A stretch of DNA of 64,000 bases from Paragyromitra xinjiangensis (taxonomy: Eukaryota; Ascomycota; Pezizomycetes; Pezizales; Discinaceae). The first letter of the stretch is position 1, and each line of letters begins with the position of its first letter. The position numbers and the translations under genes are program-made. Below the pieces are notes generated by a model that worked only from the letters and a program-made list of their open reading frames with translations, was not told the DNA's origin and searched no databases. Of the stretch, positions 1 through 10,679 are shown piece after piece. The DNA is taken from assembly GCA_038503065.1 (NCBI GenBank), contig JBCAMK010000001.1, positions 4,092,001 to 4,156,000 of the forward strand. Reading direction: 5' to 3'.

Positions 1-1076
1 TCTTCATATCACAGTCAAGAGCCCATCTACTCCTCTATCTCTTAGCCATGGATAGACCCGATCTTGCTTCCCTCCACGTACACATACATGTATATTGGGC
101 ATCTATAAATATTAGTGTTATCTGAAGGGAAAAACAGTACGCACAGATTCGAAGCTATCAGCGCTAGCCTTGTTGTGCTATTCGTTAACTTGCTACCTAA
201 CTATATCCGCTAGACAACGTAATATGTGGAACCCTCAATAACGATTGCTAGACCCGTAGCCTATTTTGCATAACTAGGCTTGTCTCGGTTCCTGACTGGG
301 TCTATAGTCAGCCTTGAGACATCAACAAAGCTCCTCAGGTCGATATCTGCAACTGGCCAATAACTTTTTCGATCAAGGATACTTACTCATGTCGCCGGAT
401 TGCTATTGCTTTCTCTATCTAGGAAATAGATCTGGATTCTTACGCAAGTAGGAAACTTTCCAGAGCGGTGACCGATATCTTTGCCACCCAAACGATCTTC
501 ACTCCAAATACCAGCCAATAATAACTTGTCCCTTTGGGTGGTTTTGGCGGGCAGATCTATTTCTGCAAAAGGAAAAGCAATAGTAATCCGGCGACATGAG
601 TAGAGGACCCTTCCCTAAAGTATGCGTAAGCTATGCATAATATGTAAGCGACATCCAACTACTACAAAGAAGATCTACTTTTATAGCATGTACTAATTTG
701 GGTAAAAAATGCAGAATTAGGAGCCAGAGCGTTTCTCGCCTCTCGAGTACTTCTTTCCTAAATTCCCTGGTAGTCAATAAGGTAGTACCACATTTAAAAC
801 TACCTAGCTACATGCAGCTCCTTCCCTACTATGCAAGGCGAGGTGGTGAGGTCACAGGATAGGCCGCGATTATCATTAGGACAAGGTTATCTCCGGTTAC
901 TATTCTATAGTATAAGATCTCTGAGATCTCTAAGCCTTAGAACGTCACTGTGCATAAATAGCCACCTCAATACCTGTAGCCGTTTAGTTGCTTATTTTTT
1001 CCTTTATCTTCGCTCAGATCCTCTGTCCTTCCCCGCAAGAGACATCTCAACAATTTCCTAGGCCTTCTTCTCAATA
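1..1076. other. Intergenic region upstream of the P450 gene
   Basis: No gene is recognised here. The stretch holds a TA-flanked inverted-repeat element (384-602, listed separately) and one TACATGTA palindrome at 85-92. The last ~200 bases before the P450 start codon are pyrimidine-rich, as in many fungal 5' leaders. An open frame of 76 codons at 831-1061 has no recognisable features and is treated as chance. Confidence 0.6.
384..602. mobile_element. MITE-like element, 51-bp inverted arms including TA flanks
   Basis: The arms at 384-434 and 552-602 are inverted copies matching at 43 of 51 positions; the outer 18 bases match perfectly. The conserved end reads CTCATGTCGCCGGATT and is bordered on both sides by TA, so the element proper is 386-600 (215 bp) with a TA target duplication, as expected for a Tc1/mariner-type non-autonomous element. 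The 117-bp interior is non-coding. It sits about 480 bp upstream of the P450 start codon. The transposon family assignment is inference from the TA flank and TIR structure; no transposase is present in the window. Confidence 0.7.
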
Positions 1077-2941
1077 ATGCTTTATATCTTATTAGCACTA
1101 TCATTTCTTTACTGCACAGCAGTAGTAATCTATCGACTATACTTCCATCCTCTGCGCTCTATCCCCGGACCCCGTCTAGCTGCTGCTACAGGCTGGTATG
1201 AATTCTACTACGACATTATCCGAAAGGGAGAATTCGTCTTCGAGCTGAAGAACCTTCACGAGAAATACGGACCGGTCGTGAGAATATCTCCTCGAGAGGT
1301 GCATGTAAACGACTTAGAATTCTACCACGAGTAACTACACACTGCATCTACCTACCGCATAGGCACTTTACTCATCGCAATCACTATAGGGTTTTCAAGC
1401 AGAACACGCCTTACATCAAAGATGCTCGTTTCTACCATGCAGTTGTAGCACCATCATCCTTGATGGCGATTATCGATCCGGTCGAGTACAAGCCCCGGAG
1501 AGACCTCATGGCTCCGTTTTTCTCGAAACGTGCGATTTATGCGCTTGATGGGCTTCTATGGGAGAAGACTGAGAAGTTTTGTCAAAGGATTGCTGAAAGC
1601 GCTGGAGAGCCGATCATGTTGCAGGATGGGTTTCATTGTTTGACGGTATTTAGTCCCTCGGGATGTCTAGCAGAGGGTGGATAAAGTGAGAGCTAACTCG
1701 ATGATGTGCAGGTTGATATTATTTCGAAATATCTGCTTGGAAGGTCTTTCGATATGTTGAATGAACCGAACTTTAATGGGGTACACATTAGGAATATGGA
1801 GAAAGTAATCGCGAACCTACCACTGTGCAAACATTTTCCGATTTTGAGAACAGTAGCGATGTCATTACCAGAATCTCTTGCGATGCGTGTCGCGCCGGGA
1901 TTTGCTCATGTGGTCGCGGTATGTTCTCTGTAGAACGCCCAGGATCGAGCAATCTTTTACTGATCGTGGTATTCGGGAAAGCATTGTACTAGTGTCGTGA
2001 AGGAACTCCTGGACTCAAAGTCGAGGCAAACTTCACAAATGGACAAAATCACCGAACCCCAATCAACTGGCACTGAAGATTCGGGGCTTGCGTACCAAAC
2101 TATATACGATGCTCTCCTAGACCAGAACGGCCTGATTGCGAAGGGGAGGAGACCACCAACTATAAACGAATTAATTGACGAATCAATACTGTTTTTGAGC
2201 GCTGGAACGGATACAACCAGTTTCTCCCTCACGATGGCGGTGTACCACGTTTTAAGCAACCCAGAAGTCAAAACAAGACTCGTACAGGAGCTAGCAGAAT
2301 TCAAAGAACGCTGTGGTGACAGGAATCCGTCACTAAAAGATATAGAGCAACTGCCATATCTGGTAGGCCGCAACTCCTAACGAATCACAAAAGCCTCATG
2401 GCAAAAATGATCTCACTATTTACTAACGTGATCGAGTGAATATAGATTGGTGTTGCCAAAGAAGGTATTCGATTCTCTCAAGGGGTTCCCGGTAAGCTTC
2501 CACGAGTGGTTCCATCTACTGGCGCTCAAGTCGGGAATGTACGACTCCCACCAGGATCTGTGGTCAGCGTGAGCAGCTATTACATTAACCACCACCCTGA
2601 TTTGTATCCTGAACCCTTCAAGTTCTGGCCTGAGAGATGGATTTCGAACCCGCCACTAGATAAGTGGTTTGTGTTATTTTCAAAGGGAACTAGAAGCTGC
2701 CCTGGTATGAAGTCAGTATACTTTTCCTACCCTAGAATCCAGTTGTTGTCAAAAGGAATAAACTAATGACGACTGGTGAAACAGTCTTGCGTATGCAGAA
2801 CTCTATGTCACCCTGGCGAATCTGTTTACGAAGTTTGACTTGCAGCTTTACAAGACTAGTCCCAAAGAGATGGAATGGAGGGATTTTGGACTTGCACTCA
2901 CAAATGGCCATCTAAAGGTTATCGCTACACTAAAAGAGTAG
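1077..2941 (+). CDS. Cytochrome P450 monooxygenase (trichodiene-oxygenase/benzoate-hydroxylase-like class)
   Basis: A membrane-anchored haem-thiolate monooxygenase; the substrate is unknown. Exons read 1077-1330, 1390-1645, 1712-1918, 1982-2362, 2446-2711 and 2785-2941, giving 506 residues, a usual fungal P450 length. Visible landmarks: a hydrophobic N-terminal anchor (residues ~1-20), a proline-rich hinge (SIPGPR), the I-helix oxygen-activation motif AGTDTT (313-318), the K-helix ExxR as EGIR (372-375), PERW (428-431) and the haem loop FSKGTRSCPG with its ligand Cys at 451. Branch points are clear in introns 4 (TACTAAC) and 5 (ACTAAT). Intron 3 needs an AAG acceptor at 1979-1981 to keep frame; the stronger-looking TAG at 1990-1992 would shift it. 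The N-terminal hinge and exon pattern resemble the trichodiene-oxygenase/benzoate-hydroxylase grouping. No biosynthetic partner genes lie beside it, so I see no gene cluster. Confidence 0.9.
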
Positions 2942-3329
2942 TTAGCGCGTTGTACTATTAGTCTTCTTCCGCGGAGCTGGGCCGTATGCGGATATATGTG
3001 TGGTCATGCACATGTCGATCTAAATCTTGCGGATTTTGGACCTGTAAATATAATATCAAGTCCTTTCTAATAGGTTACCTACAAGGTTTTGTAAGCGGCA
3101 CGCATTTGTGTACTACGTAATCGCCATGGTATAGATATCCCTGGGGGCTGGACGGTGATAAATGAATGCAAGCCCGATCCGATGACGCTAAATGGCCATT
3201 GAAGTTCCAGCTGTGAACAGCCTAGGACCTAGCCCAGGCCCCAGCTCTAAATTCCGATTAATAGAACACCTAAAGGTTTCAATAGGCAGCTATCTATATA
3301 TATAAAATAAGAAAAAGGGCAGAAACTTG

Positions 3330-3474
3330 GGGTTACCCTGCTGAACTGAACTCATACATGTAACTAAAAAAATTACATGTATATCACGGTTAGGGATTAT
3401 CTTGCTGAACTATGCTCATACATGTAATTAAGAAAAATACATGTATATCACTGTTTGAGGTTACCCTGTTGAAC
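3330..3474. repeat. 64-bp tandem repeat, about 2.3 copies
   Basis: Units begin at about 3330, 3394 and 3458, marked by TTACCCTG / TTATCTTG / TTACCCTG at 3333, 3397 and 3461. Each of the two full units carries two TACATGTA palindromes 19 bp apart (3355 and 3374; 3419 and 3438), which could form a short stem-loop. No coding function is apparent. Confidence 0.85.
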
Positions 3475-4167
3475 ACATAATAACAACCACACCCCACCAA
3501 AACTTGAACAAACAGCACCTAACCTCAACCACCACCATCCTCAACCACTCTGAACCACAACCGTACCCAACCATCATCAGTAAAAAAAAGGCATCCTGAA
3601 GGGTAACATTGTATAATGGCATTTTGACCCTCTAGAAGATGGTAATTGCCTCTCGAACCCCTCCTAATGGCCTGCCTGTGACCATGCTGTATCTAGACAT
3701 GCTTTAACTAACTCTTACTGCCAGCCAACGCCCAAATGCCCTTTCAGACCGACATATGCATGTTTGACACCCTCTCAATGTGTGTAGCTGCCAGAACTTT
3801 TTTTTATTTCACTAAGTCAAAACCCTGACCCTAAAAGACTTAAAGAATTTTCAAAATCTTCAAGCTTCACTTAGGTGTCGCCTAAGCAACGCCTGCTAAG
3901 ACACCTCCCACTATTCTTCCTCATCTGCTTTCCCCTATTCCCCCTTACCCATTCTCAACCTCACTGTACTGCTGACATTGTGACATTTAGGTTCGAAGTA
4001 ACGAGCTCTACTTGCAAAAAACCTCTCAGGTAACATTTTGCTTCTGTTTATTTGACTCCCATTGATATGCCTCCTGGACTCAATTTGATTTACACTGCCT
4101 GCCTGCCTCGCTGCTTCTGCCTAAACGAGCTCAGGAGGCAACTAAATTTGCTGCCAGTTTCTGGCAG

Positions 4168-5360
4168 GTCGTCAATTCACTGCCTGCGCCTCCACCGCTT
4201 CCTCCACTTCTGTCATATGGTCAATTTGCTGCCTGAGCTTCCACTGCCTGTGCCATATGGTCAATTTGCTGCCTACACTTCCGCCACTTCCTCCGCTTCC
4301 TCCGCTTCCGCCATATGATCAATTTGCTGCCTGAGCTTCCACTGCTTCCGCCATATGGTCAATTCATTGCTTGAGCTTCAGCTGCTCCCGCCATATGGTC
4401 AATTTGCTGCTGCAGCTTCATCAGCAAAAACAAACGACATTCCTCTGTGGCCTATTTGACCTCTGTGGCCTATTTGGCTCCTATTTGGCCTCTGTGGCCT
4501 CTGCAGAGGTCAACATTCCTCTGTGGAGGTTTCCGAGGAAATTTTGATATTTTCCTCTGCAGAGGCCACAGAGGTCCAAATAGAAGCCAAATAGGTCACA
4601 GAGGTAAGAACATGATCCTAATTTCAAATAGGTCATTTTTTGTTCTTGCTGATGTTCTGCTGCCTACGCCAATAGGTCAATTCACTACCTGATCTTCTGC
4701 TGCCTGTGCTTTCACCGCTTTCTTCGCTTCCACCATATAGTCAACTCACTGCTGCAACTTCCGCTGCCTGCGCCAATAGGTTAATTTGCTGCCTGCACTT
4801 CCACCACTTCCTCCGCTTCCACCATATGGTCAATTTGCTGCTGCAACTTCCACTGCCTGCACCAATAGGTCAATTTGCTGCCTGAGCCTCTTGCACTGTA
4901 GTGGGGCGAGCAGGAGGTGGGAGAAAAGCGATGGGTAGTCACGTGCGTGGTCACATGTATAAGGGTTAGGGGTATTGACAGCGGAGGATTTCTATTACTG
5001 TTCAACATTGCCTGTTGATTCTATTCCTATTTACTATTCTACATTTTTCTATCTATCTATTTGTATTGTATTCCTTTGCAGTGGGCACTTTGCCTTGCCT
5101 AATTCATTATTGAATATGTCATTTCTATTTGCTTGATTCCATGCCTAATAATCCGCATATATGTGTCTTGCTATAGGACATCAAAGTCTGTGCTGACGCA
5201 GTCTCTTCTTCACAGTGCGAAGGCAGCGAATGTCAGATCTCTGTGTCACACTGTCAGAGTCTCCTATGCACTTGCCCACAGCGCCTGTGCCATATGATTG
5301 ATTCGCTGCTGCAGCTTCTGCTGCCTCCTCCACTTCCACCATATGATCAATTCACTGCAG
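4168..5360. repeat. Degenerate ~40-bp minisatellite, about a dozen copies
   Basis: The unit is recognisable by CCATATGGTCAATTTGCTGC followed by a CTTCC-rich tail. Copies start near 4168, 4214, 4254, 4311, 4351, 4391, 4669, 4733, 4773, 4821, 4861, 5288 and 5337. Some carry an extra CTTCCGC-type triplet expansion, some replace CCATATGG by CCAATAGG. The array is interrupted at 4440-4610 by a hairpin and at 4900-5285 by unrelated sequence. A ~40-bp period is not a multiple of three, so a tandem-repeat protein is unlikely. Confidence 0.8.
4460..4604. repeat. Long hairpin: inverted repeat with 50/51-bp arms
   Basis: The left arm 4460-4509 and right arm 4554-4604 are nearly perfect inverted copies separated by 44 bp. 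The arms are themselves built from CCTCTGTGG, CTATTTGG and CTCTGCAGAGG blocks, so smaller palindromes are nested inside. Further CCTCTGTGG copies lie just outside at 4442 and 4517. It splits the surrounding minisatellite, suggesting insertion into the array or growth from it. Confidence 0.8.
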
Positions 5361-6059
5361 GTAGTAAATGTTTGAACATATATATTGATTGATCCATAGA
5401 ATAGTAGTAGATAAATCAATAGAATAAATTCAAGCCATACAAGCAAAGTGTGCAATTCAAGTTCCAAACCTACCAAAATGTGCTGGCCCCACAAGAGGTT
5501 CCCCGGATGTACAGAGGTCGATGAGCTTTGTCTGGGCGATCAGAGCCTACAGCGCTGCCTTCCAGATGACTAGAGCTCCTACCCCATGTCTTCTGGGTGA
5601 CATGTAGTTAGACCATACTGCATCCAGAAGGGTATGTTTCCGCCATGGCATTTTGTTGTCCAGAGGGACTTTACAGCATTTCCATTTTTTGCTGATGTAT
5701 CCCAGTGTGTGCTTTTGCCCACAGTGTGGGGGGGCCCAGGGATCTAACTGCGGAGAGATAAAACTGTGGAGAGATAAAACTTTGTAACCACCAATGAGTA
5801 GTGGTAACTGGAAATAAATTAAGTTCATGATCTCTTGCTCCCAATAATGCCAGTGCAGTGTGCACCCGTGTGGTACACACGGGCAACCCCTTGTGGAATA
5901 CTAACATGAACTGTTGTCGAATTGGCCGAAGAGAGAGGGAACGATGGGGCGGGCACATTCTTACTCACCAGGAATCACTCGAAACGTCCTCGCTACACAA
6001 ACTAGCGCGGATCATTTAAGCCTCACCAGAGCCTCACGTCAAACCCCCGAAACCCCACC

Positions 6060-7199
6060 ATGGCCGCCCTCCAAACCTCGATGTCTCCACTAAGCCCGCT
6101 TCTTCTCCGCCACACCCTACTACATATTCCTCCCCGCCGATACTTCCATGCCTCCCCCCGCCCTCAATTCCTCGAAACCACCCTAAGCGCAACCCACACC
6201 CTCCTTACAACACTCCATACAACTAGCGGCCTCTCCTGGGCAACCCTAATCCCACTCTCAGCAATCATCCTTCGTCTCTCAATCACTACTCCACTAGCGG
6301 TATTCTCCCGCCGTCGCGCTTTCAAAATCCTCTCTCTACAACCCCTCATCGCAGCTTGGCAGCATCCTCTCGCACGTGCTGCGAGGAAGTCTACAGATTC
6401 CCCACAAGCGTGGGAACGTGCAAGTAGGAAGGCTATCAGAGAGAAACGGAAAGAGATATGGAAGCGCCATGGGTGTCAGATGTGGAAAGTATTTGTGGCC
6501 CCGGCGATACAGCTGCCGGTTTGGGTTGCGATGTCAGTTACGTTGAGGGGGATGACGGGGAAAGACGGGCTGCCGGAGTGGCTACAGAGGGTTTCTGGAT
6601 CAGCGAGTACAGCGGTGGTGGGAGGGAGCGGAGGGGAGGGTTTAGGAGAGGGGGTTTTGGAAGCGGTGAAGGAGAGAATTGTGCCGCTGGAAGAAAGTTT
6701 TGCCGATGAGGGAGCGTTATGGTTTCCGAATCTGCTGGAGGAGGATCCAATGATGGTTTTGCCGCTGGCATTTTCGTTCATGTTGTTTGCAAATATAGAG
6801 GTACTTTATCTACCTGCCACCTCTCACCTCATTATCCGAAATCTTTCTAAACGAAATGCTCTACCGTAGTTGCAATCACTCCACCTCCCAGCTTCAGCCC
6901 GCACCCAGCGCATCATCACAAATGCCCTGAGAATCGTATCAGTAGCCGCAATTCCATTAATTATCTACCAGCCCGCTGTACTTTACCCGTCTCCCTCATT
7001 CCATTCGTTATTTTTATATTTGACTAACATGTGTATAAAGGCTCTGACGCTCTATTGGTCTACCTCTGCCGCGTTCTCATTAGTGCAAAATAGGGTATTA
7101 GAAAAATTAATGCCACGTCCAAAAGAACTGACGCCTTGCAAGCCGGGTGATCCGTACCAGAGCAGAAAGCACATCAAGAAGGAAGAGAAAGCACCATGA
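6060..7199 (+). CDS. COX18: Mitochondrial inner-membrane insertase Cox18/Oxa2-like
   Basis: YidC/Oxa1-family insertase, expected in the mitochondrial inner membrane, where Cox18 exports the C-terminal tail of cytochrome oxidase subunit 2. Exons: 6060-6800, 6870-6977 and 7041-7199, giving 335 residues. The N-terminus is Arg/Ser-rich without acidic residues (a mitochondrial presequence). Hydrophobic segments lie near residues 60-85, 140-160, 230-250, 265-280 and 290-310. The last reads YQPA|ALTLYWSTSAAFSLVQN across the second splice, matching the family's conserved LYWSTSAAFSL-type membrane segment. Intron 1 (69 nt) uses donor GTACTT. Intron 2 (63 nt, 6978-7040) has the same donor and a TGACTAAC branch; it has no stop and keeps frame if retained, so an unspliced reading would insert 21 extra residues. 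The loop at residues ~175-225 is Gly/Glu-rich and poorly conserved in type. Confidence 0.85.
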
Positions 7200-7631
7200 T
7201 GTCATCGGGGCCAGGAGTGCTATTTCTATCCAAGCGGTGCTTGGGGAGTTAGAGCACCCGATTGGCCGAGACTTAAAAACTTTGTGTTCAATAAGGTGGA
7301 AAGGCGTTCTTTCTGTGTAGATATTCTCCAGTACATCGGGTCCGTGGTCCCGTGAAGGATAGAAATGCTTGAGCCAAGCCAGATTGCATTCTCGATACAT
7401 ATCGTGGTCATAGAACAGAGCGTCCCACGAGAAGTCTTTATCATATCCCGTGTGACTCGGTGTGAAGCCGTGTTCTGTTCTGAATCTAGAGGCTGGCGTA
7501 AGGCTCAAGCCCTGTGCCCAAAGATGTCTGGCACTGGATCTGACACATGAAGTATCTGATGCCGAGATAAGACATGTAGATCTTGCTGTTCCAATAGAGC
7601 GCCACGACTGAGTGGTGGTGAGACAAATCAA
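7200..7631 (-). pseudogene. Unassigned minus-strand coding-like stretch, possibly a relic
   Basis: A minus-strand frame opening at 7631 reads into a protein-like passage (WDALFYDHDMYRECNLAWLK and following) and stays open past 7200 into the COX18 3' end. Between 7630 and 7490 a second frame also looks protein-like (ALYWNSKIYMSYLGIRYF). A frame change between the two would fit a frameshifted relic or an unrecognised intron. I recognise no domain and cannot name a family. It converges tail-to-tail with COX18. It may equally be chance. Confidence 0.2.
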
Positions 7632-8233
7632 TTCGGACCCACAAGCTCGTGGTTTAGTATCCCGTTAAAGTATCAGCTCCCGAAACCCTAGATTTCGCTT
7701 CCGCGGTCCAGAAATTGGTTCCTCTCCGCGGCTGGATAGTGCTGCTGGTGGTTGGATCTCGCATTTGCTCGCTCTTCGTTCTATTGGGCCGTGCAATTGT
7801 TTAATAATCTACTAAAGTCCTCGTTCCCCAACAGAATCCCACAGCAAAAACCAAACACTCACTGTTGAATTGGATTACTTCCCGTCCCGACTGTTCTCAC
7901 CTCCGTAGACACCTTCTATGGACCTAACCCGAGACCTTTTCCGAAAATTCTCATCAACTTGGCAGGCTAACCCCCATCCCTGCGCGTGCCCAGGAACTCG
8001 ATCCTTGGAATCAATAGATCTAAGGGCCGATCAAGGTGTTACTTTGAGTGTTAGGCAATTCGCAAAATTTCCTGACTTGAGGTTATGCTAATAGCAGGAT
8101 GGCGGGAACGAAAGGGGTAGGCGCATAGTTCGGAGAAAACTGGGTTAGTCAAGGGTTTGTATCTTTCTCCATGTACGATACTTAACAGCCTCTCTTCCCT
8201 CACCTCATCTATCTATGAAATACAGACGAAGAG
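7200..8233. other. Intergenic region between COX18 and the FAD oxidoreductase
   Basis: About 1 kb. The left part contains an unassigned minus-strand open frame (7200-7631, listed separately). The right part (7650-8230) shows no coding signal; it should hold the promoter and leader of the oxidoreductase gene. Confidence 0.5.
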
Positions 8234-9701
8234 ATGCATAGCGTTGCTTCAGAGAAGAGGATTAGGGTCGCCATTGTTGGTTCTGGACTGGCGGGCTTGA
8301 CAGTTGCATACCTCCTGGCCCATGATTCCGAGAAACGATATGAAGTAGAGATATTCGAAGCCGTCAGTAATCAATTCATCTCCCCACGTCATTTAGCGGC
8401 ACAACCCAATCTTGATTTCATGGCGTGAACTAACAGTTTGCATATAGGGTCCTTCTCCATCCCTCGATGCGGCTTCCATGACTGTATCCCTTCCTGATGC
8501 CACAAACAGCAAACTCACCACATCTCGTCTCGATGTCCCCATGCGTGCGTTCGCTGGTGGTTTCTATAAGAACCTTATCTCGCTCTATGCGCACCTGGGG
8601 GTGCCCTACAAGCGCAAAAACTTCCTCTACACATTCTCCAACACCTCTTCTCCCACCTATCATTTACATCCATCCAACTTACATCGATTCCCACCGATAC
8701 CAGAAGGATTATCATGGCCTGCTCATCTCCTCCAGCTGGTTGTGCTCTACATAACATACACCTACCTTACCCTATGCATATTCTATGTCTCACCCAGGAC
8801 AGTCCCAGAGAATGAGTCCTTGAGAAGTTATCTACGGCGTATTCGCCTCTCTGACTCCGTAATACGGGACTATCTCCTTCCGCTATTTTCAGCAGTTTCA
8901 ACATGTCCGCATGACTTGCTGCTTGAATTCCCAGCATCTGATATCATAGATTATAGACGGAAAATATACAGGGAGCCCCACTATGTGGTTAAAGATGGTG
9001 TTAGCACCGTGCAGAGACGGCTTTTACACGGCGTGGCAATCCGCTGCGATCGACGGGTTGAAGCAGTTGAGAGTATGGAAGATGGGCTCATCGTCAAGTG
9101 GACCAACCTCAAAACATCATTGGAAGAGTTTGGGCAATTCCACTATGTCATTCTCGCCGTGAACCCAGCAGTAGTGGCAAAGATATATGCTCCCCTACGT
9201 TCGCAGATGTCACGGATCCCATGTCATGAGGTTGATGTCGTCCTACACACCGACGGGAGCATACTGGCAGACTTATGCCCCTTCCCAGATCCTGTCTCTG
9301 AAAAGTTTTCGCTACTTGGGAATAAAAATGCCTATATCAGGTCTGCTGAGCGTCTCCTCGCTGCTACAGACGCAGACTTGATTCATTTATCTACCTCTAA
9401 ATCCTCCAAGGGTCATGCAGCACAAACCCAAGCGTCACATCTGCACTCACCTGGCGTACTAATCACGACACAGCCACATCAACCAATCCCGGCAGAGCAT
9501 ATCCTCGGTGGGACAACCTTCACCCGTGTATTACGAACTGGAGAGTCACGCGATATTGTACGAAATCTGGTGGCTAATGACGGACAAGGTGGCGTCTGGA
9601 TTGTGGGTGGATGGTGCTGGGATGGGATGGTCTTGTTGGAGGGGTGCGTAGTCAGTGCGATGAGGGTTGCGAGGGAGTTTGGGGTAGAGGTACCATGGTG
9701 A
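8234..9701 (+). CDS. FAD-dependent oxidoreductase, amine-oxidase-like fold
   Basis: Predicted flavoprotein of the NAD(P)/FAD-binding amine-oxidase superfamily. Exons 8234-8362 and 8448-9701 give 460 residues. The intron (8363-8447) has donor GTCAGT, branch GAACTAACA and acceptor ATATAG. The first exon ends just after the dinucleotide-binding fold: VAIVGSGLAGLTVAYLL (GSGLAG at 16-21) followed by an acidic strand end (EIFEA). Exon 2 carries RLDVPMRAFAGGFYKNL, then an HLGV segment. This resembles the FAD-binding proteins of the COG2907 type that sit near cyclopropane-fatty-acid synthases in bacteria; that likeness is from memory and is inference. The C-terminal GGVWIVGGWCWDGMVLLEG fits the second FAD contact of this superfamily. 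Residues ~122-140 form a hydrophobic stretch that could touch a membrane. No synthase neighbour is present. The substrate is unknown. Confidence 0.85.
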
Positions 9702-10679
9702 TTATAGAAGTGTGAGGTTGGCGTTTTGCTTGGATGGCGTTTTCTGCTGCTTTTTTGTTTCCTTTCCTGATCACTTTACACAGTTATGGGATTACGAGTA
9801 ATGGCATGAGGTTTCGATACCCATTTCTTGTTTTACTTTAGCCCTGGTACGCTTTTTCTGGCACAGAAATACCCGTAGAGAATGATAAATGGACTCCGTT
9901 TGCTCGCTACTACTGCGCGATTTCCTAGCGACGTTAGCATGGGGCTTATTATAGACGACCATTAGCTTCCCAAGCTTTGTGACATCTAATCGGGGTATAA
10001 GACTGAAATATTACCTCTCCATGTCCCCACGTTTAGATGATTTGACCTCTCTATAGTAACAAGTGGGAAAAGGCACGAGCATGTTCTTTCCAGCCCGTTG
10101 CCCACGAGAAAATACCCTTCCTCCCCTTGAACAGACCAGACTAGCGGTTTTTAGTGACCATGCTCGGGTCAGGGGGAAAGTATTGGGACACCCTGAAAGG
10201 GAAATATGACGACCGCACAGATCCGTGGCACTACGAAATACAGTGAAGTGCAGTGAAACAAAGTAAGAACAACAGTGCAGCACTGTGACCGCTCAGATCT
10301 GTGACACCCTAGTAAGTTCCAATACTCATCCCCTGACCCGAGTACATACCCCCGTTACCTAATAGAGCCTAGAATAGACTATGCACAGTAAGGAATACTA
10401 TTGAATTTTAGGTATCCAGAAACGCGACGAGTGCAGCTGTATTTATTTTTTCGTTAGGAAGCAAGTACTATTGAAATCTTGAAACTACATTCAATTCTTT
10501 CTCTTAATGGGGTGGGGTTTATTAATCCAAGTTTCTCCCTTCAACCCACCACTTCTTTTTTCACCCTGTGGTTGTTCCTACTCTGTTAGAGCGTCCTTCC
10601 TCATTGCAAACACCTTTTTCTGTTGATTGATTGATTGATCATTCATATACACGTCTTTTTCTGTTTAATCAGTATTAAA
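9702..10679. other. Intergenic region with an inverted-repeat element
   Basis: No gene is recognised. It contains the inverted repeat at 10163-10342 and a short ATTG/TTGA run near 10622-10642 just before the Ser-rich frame. Confidence 0.5.
10163..10342. repeat. 180-bp inverted-repeat element with 27-bp arms
   Basis: Arms 10163-10189 and 10316-10342 match in inverted orientation at 23 of 27 bases, beginning with a perfect 13-base end CTCGGGTCAGGGG. Inside, GACCGCACAGATCCGTGGCAC (about 10213) recurs as an imperfect direct copy near 10287. The right end is followed by TA, but the left end is preceded by TG, so no clean target duplication is visible. It may be an old MITE or a structured non-coding element. 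Confidence 0.5.

Larger units (their letters stand above)
2942..6059. other. 3.1 kb intergenic region rich in local repeats
   Basis: No gene is recognised. From left to right it holds a 64-bp tandem duplication with paired TACATGTA palindromes (3330-3474), a long ~40-bp-unit minisatellite (4168-5360) and a 50-bp-arm hairpin nested inside it (4460-4604). Between 5480 and 5960 there are overlapping open stretches of up to 95 codons on the - strand, but I recognise no domain in them; this part may be decayed coding or repeat DNA. Confidence 0.6.

Noticed and set aside
1990..1993. Apparent frameshift in the P450 between exons 3 and 4
   Set aside because: An alternative acceptor at 1979-1981 restores an open frame with all motifs and a total length divisible by three.
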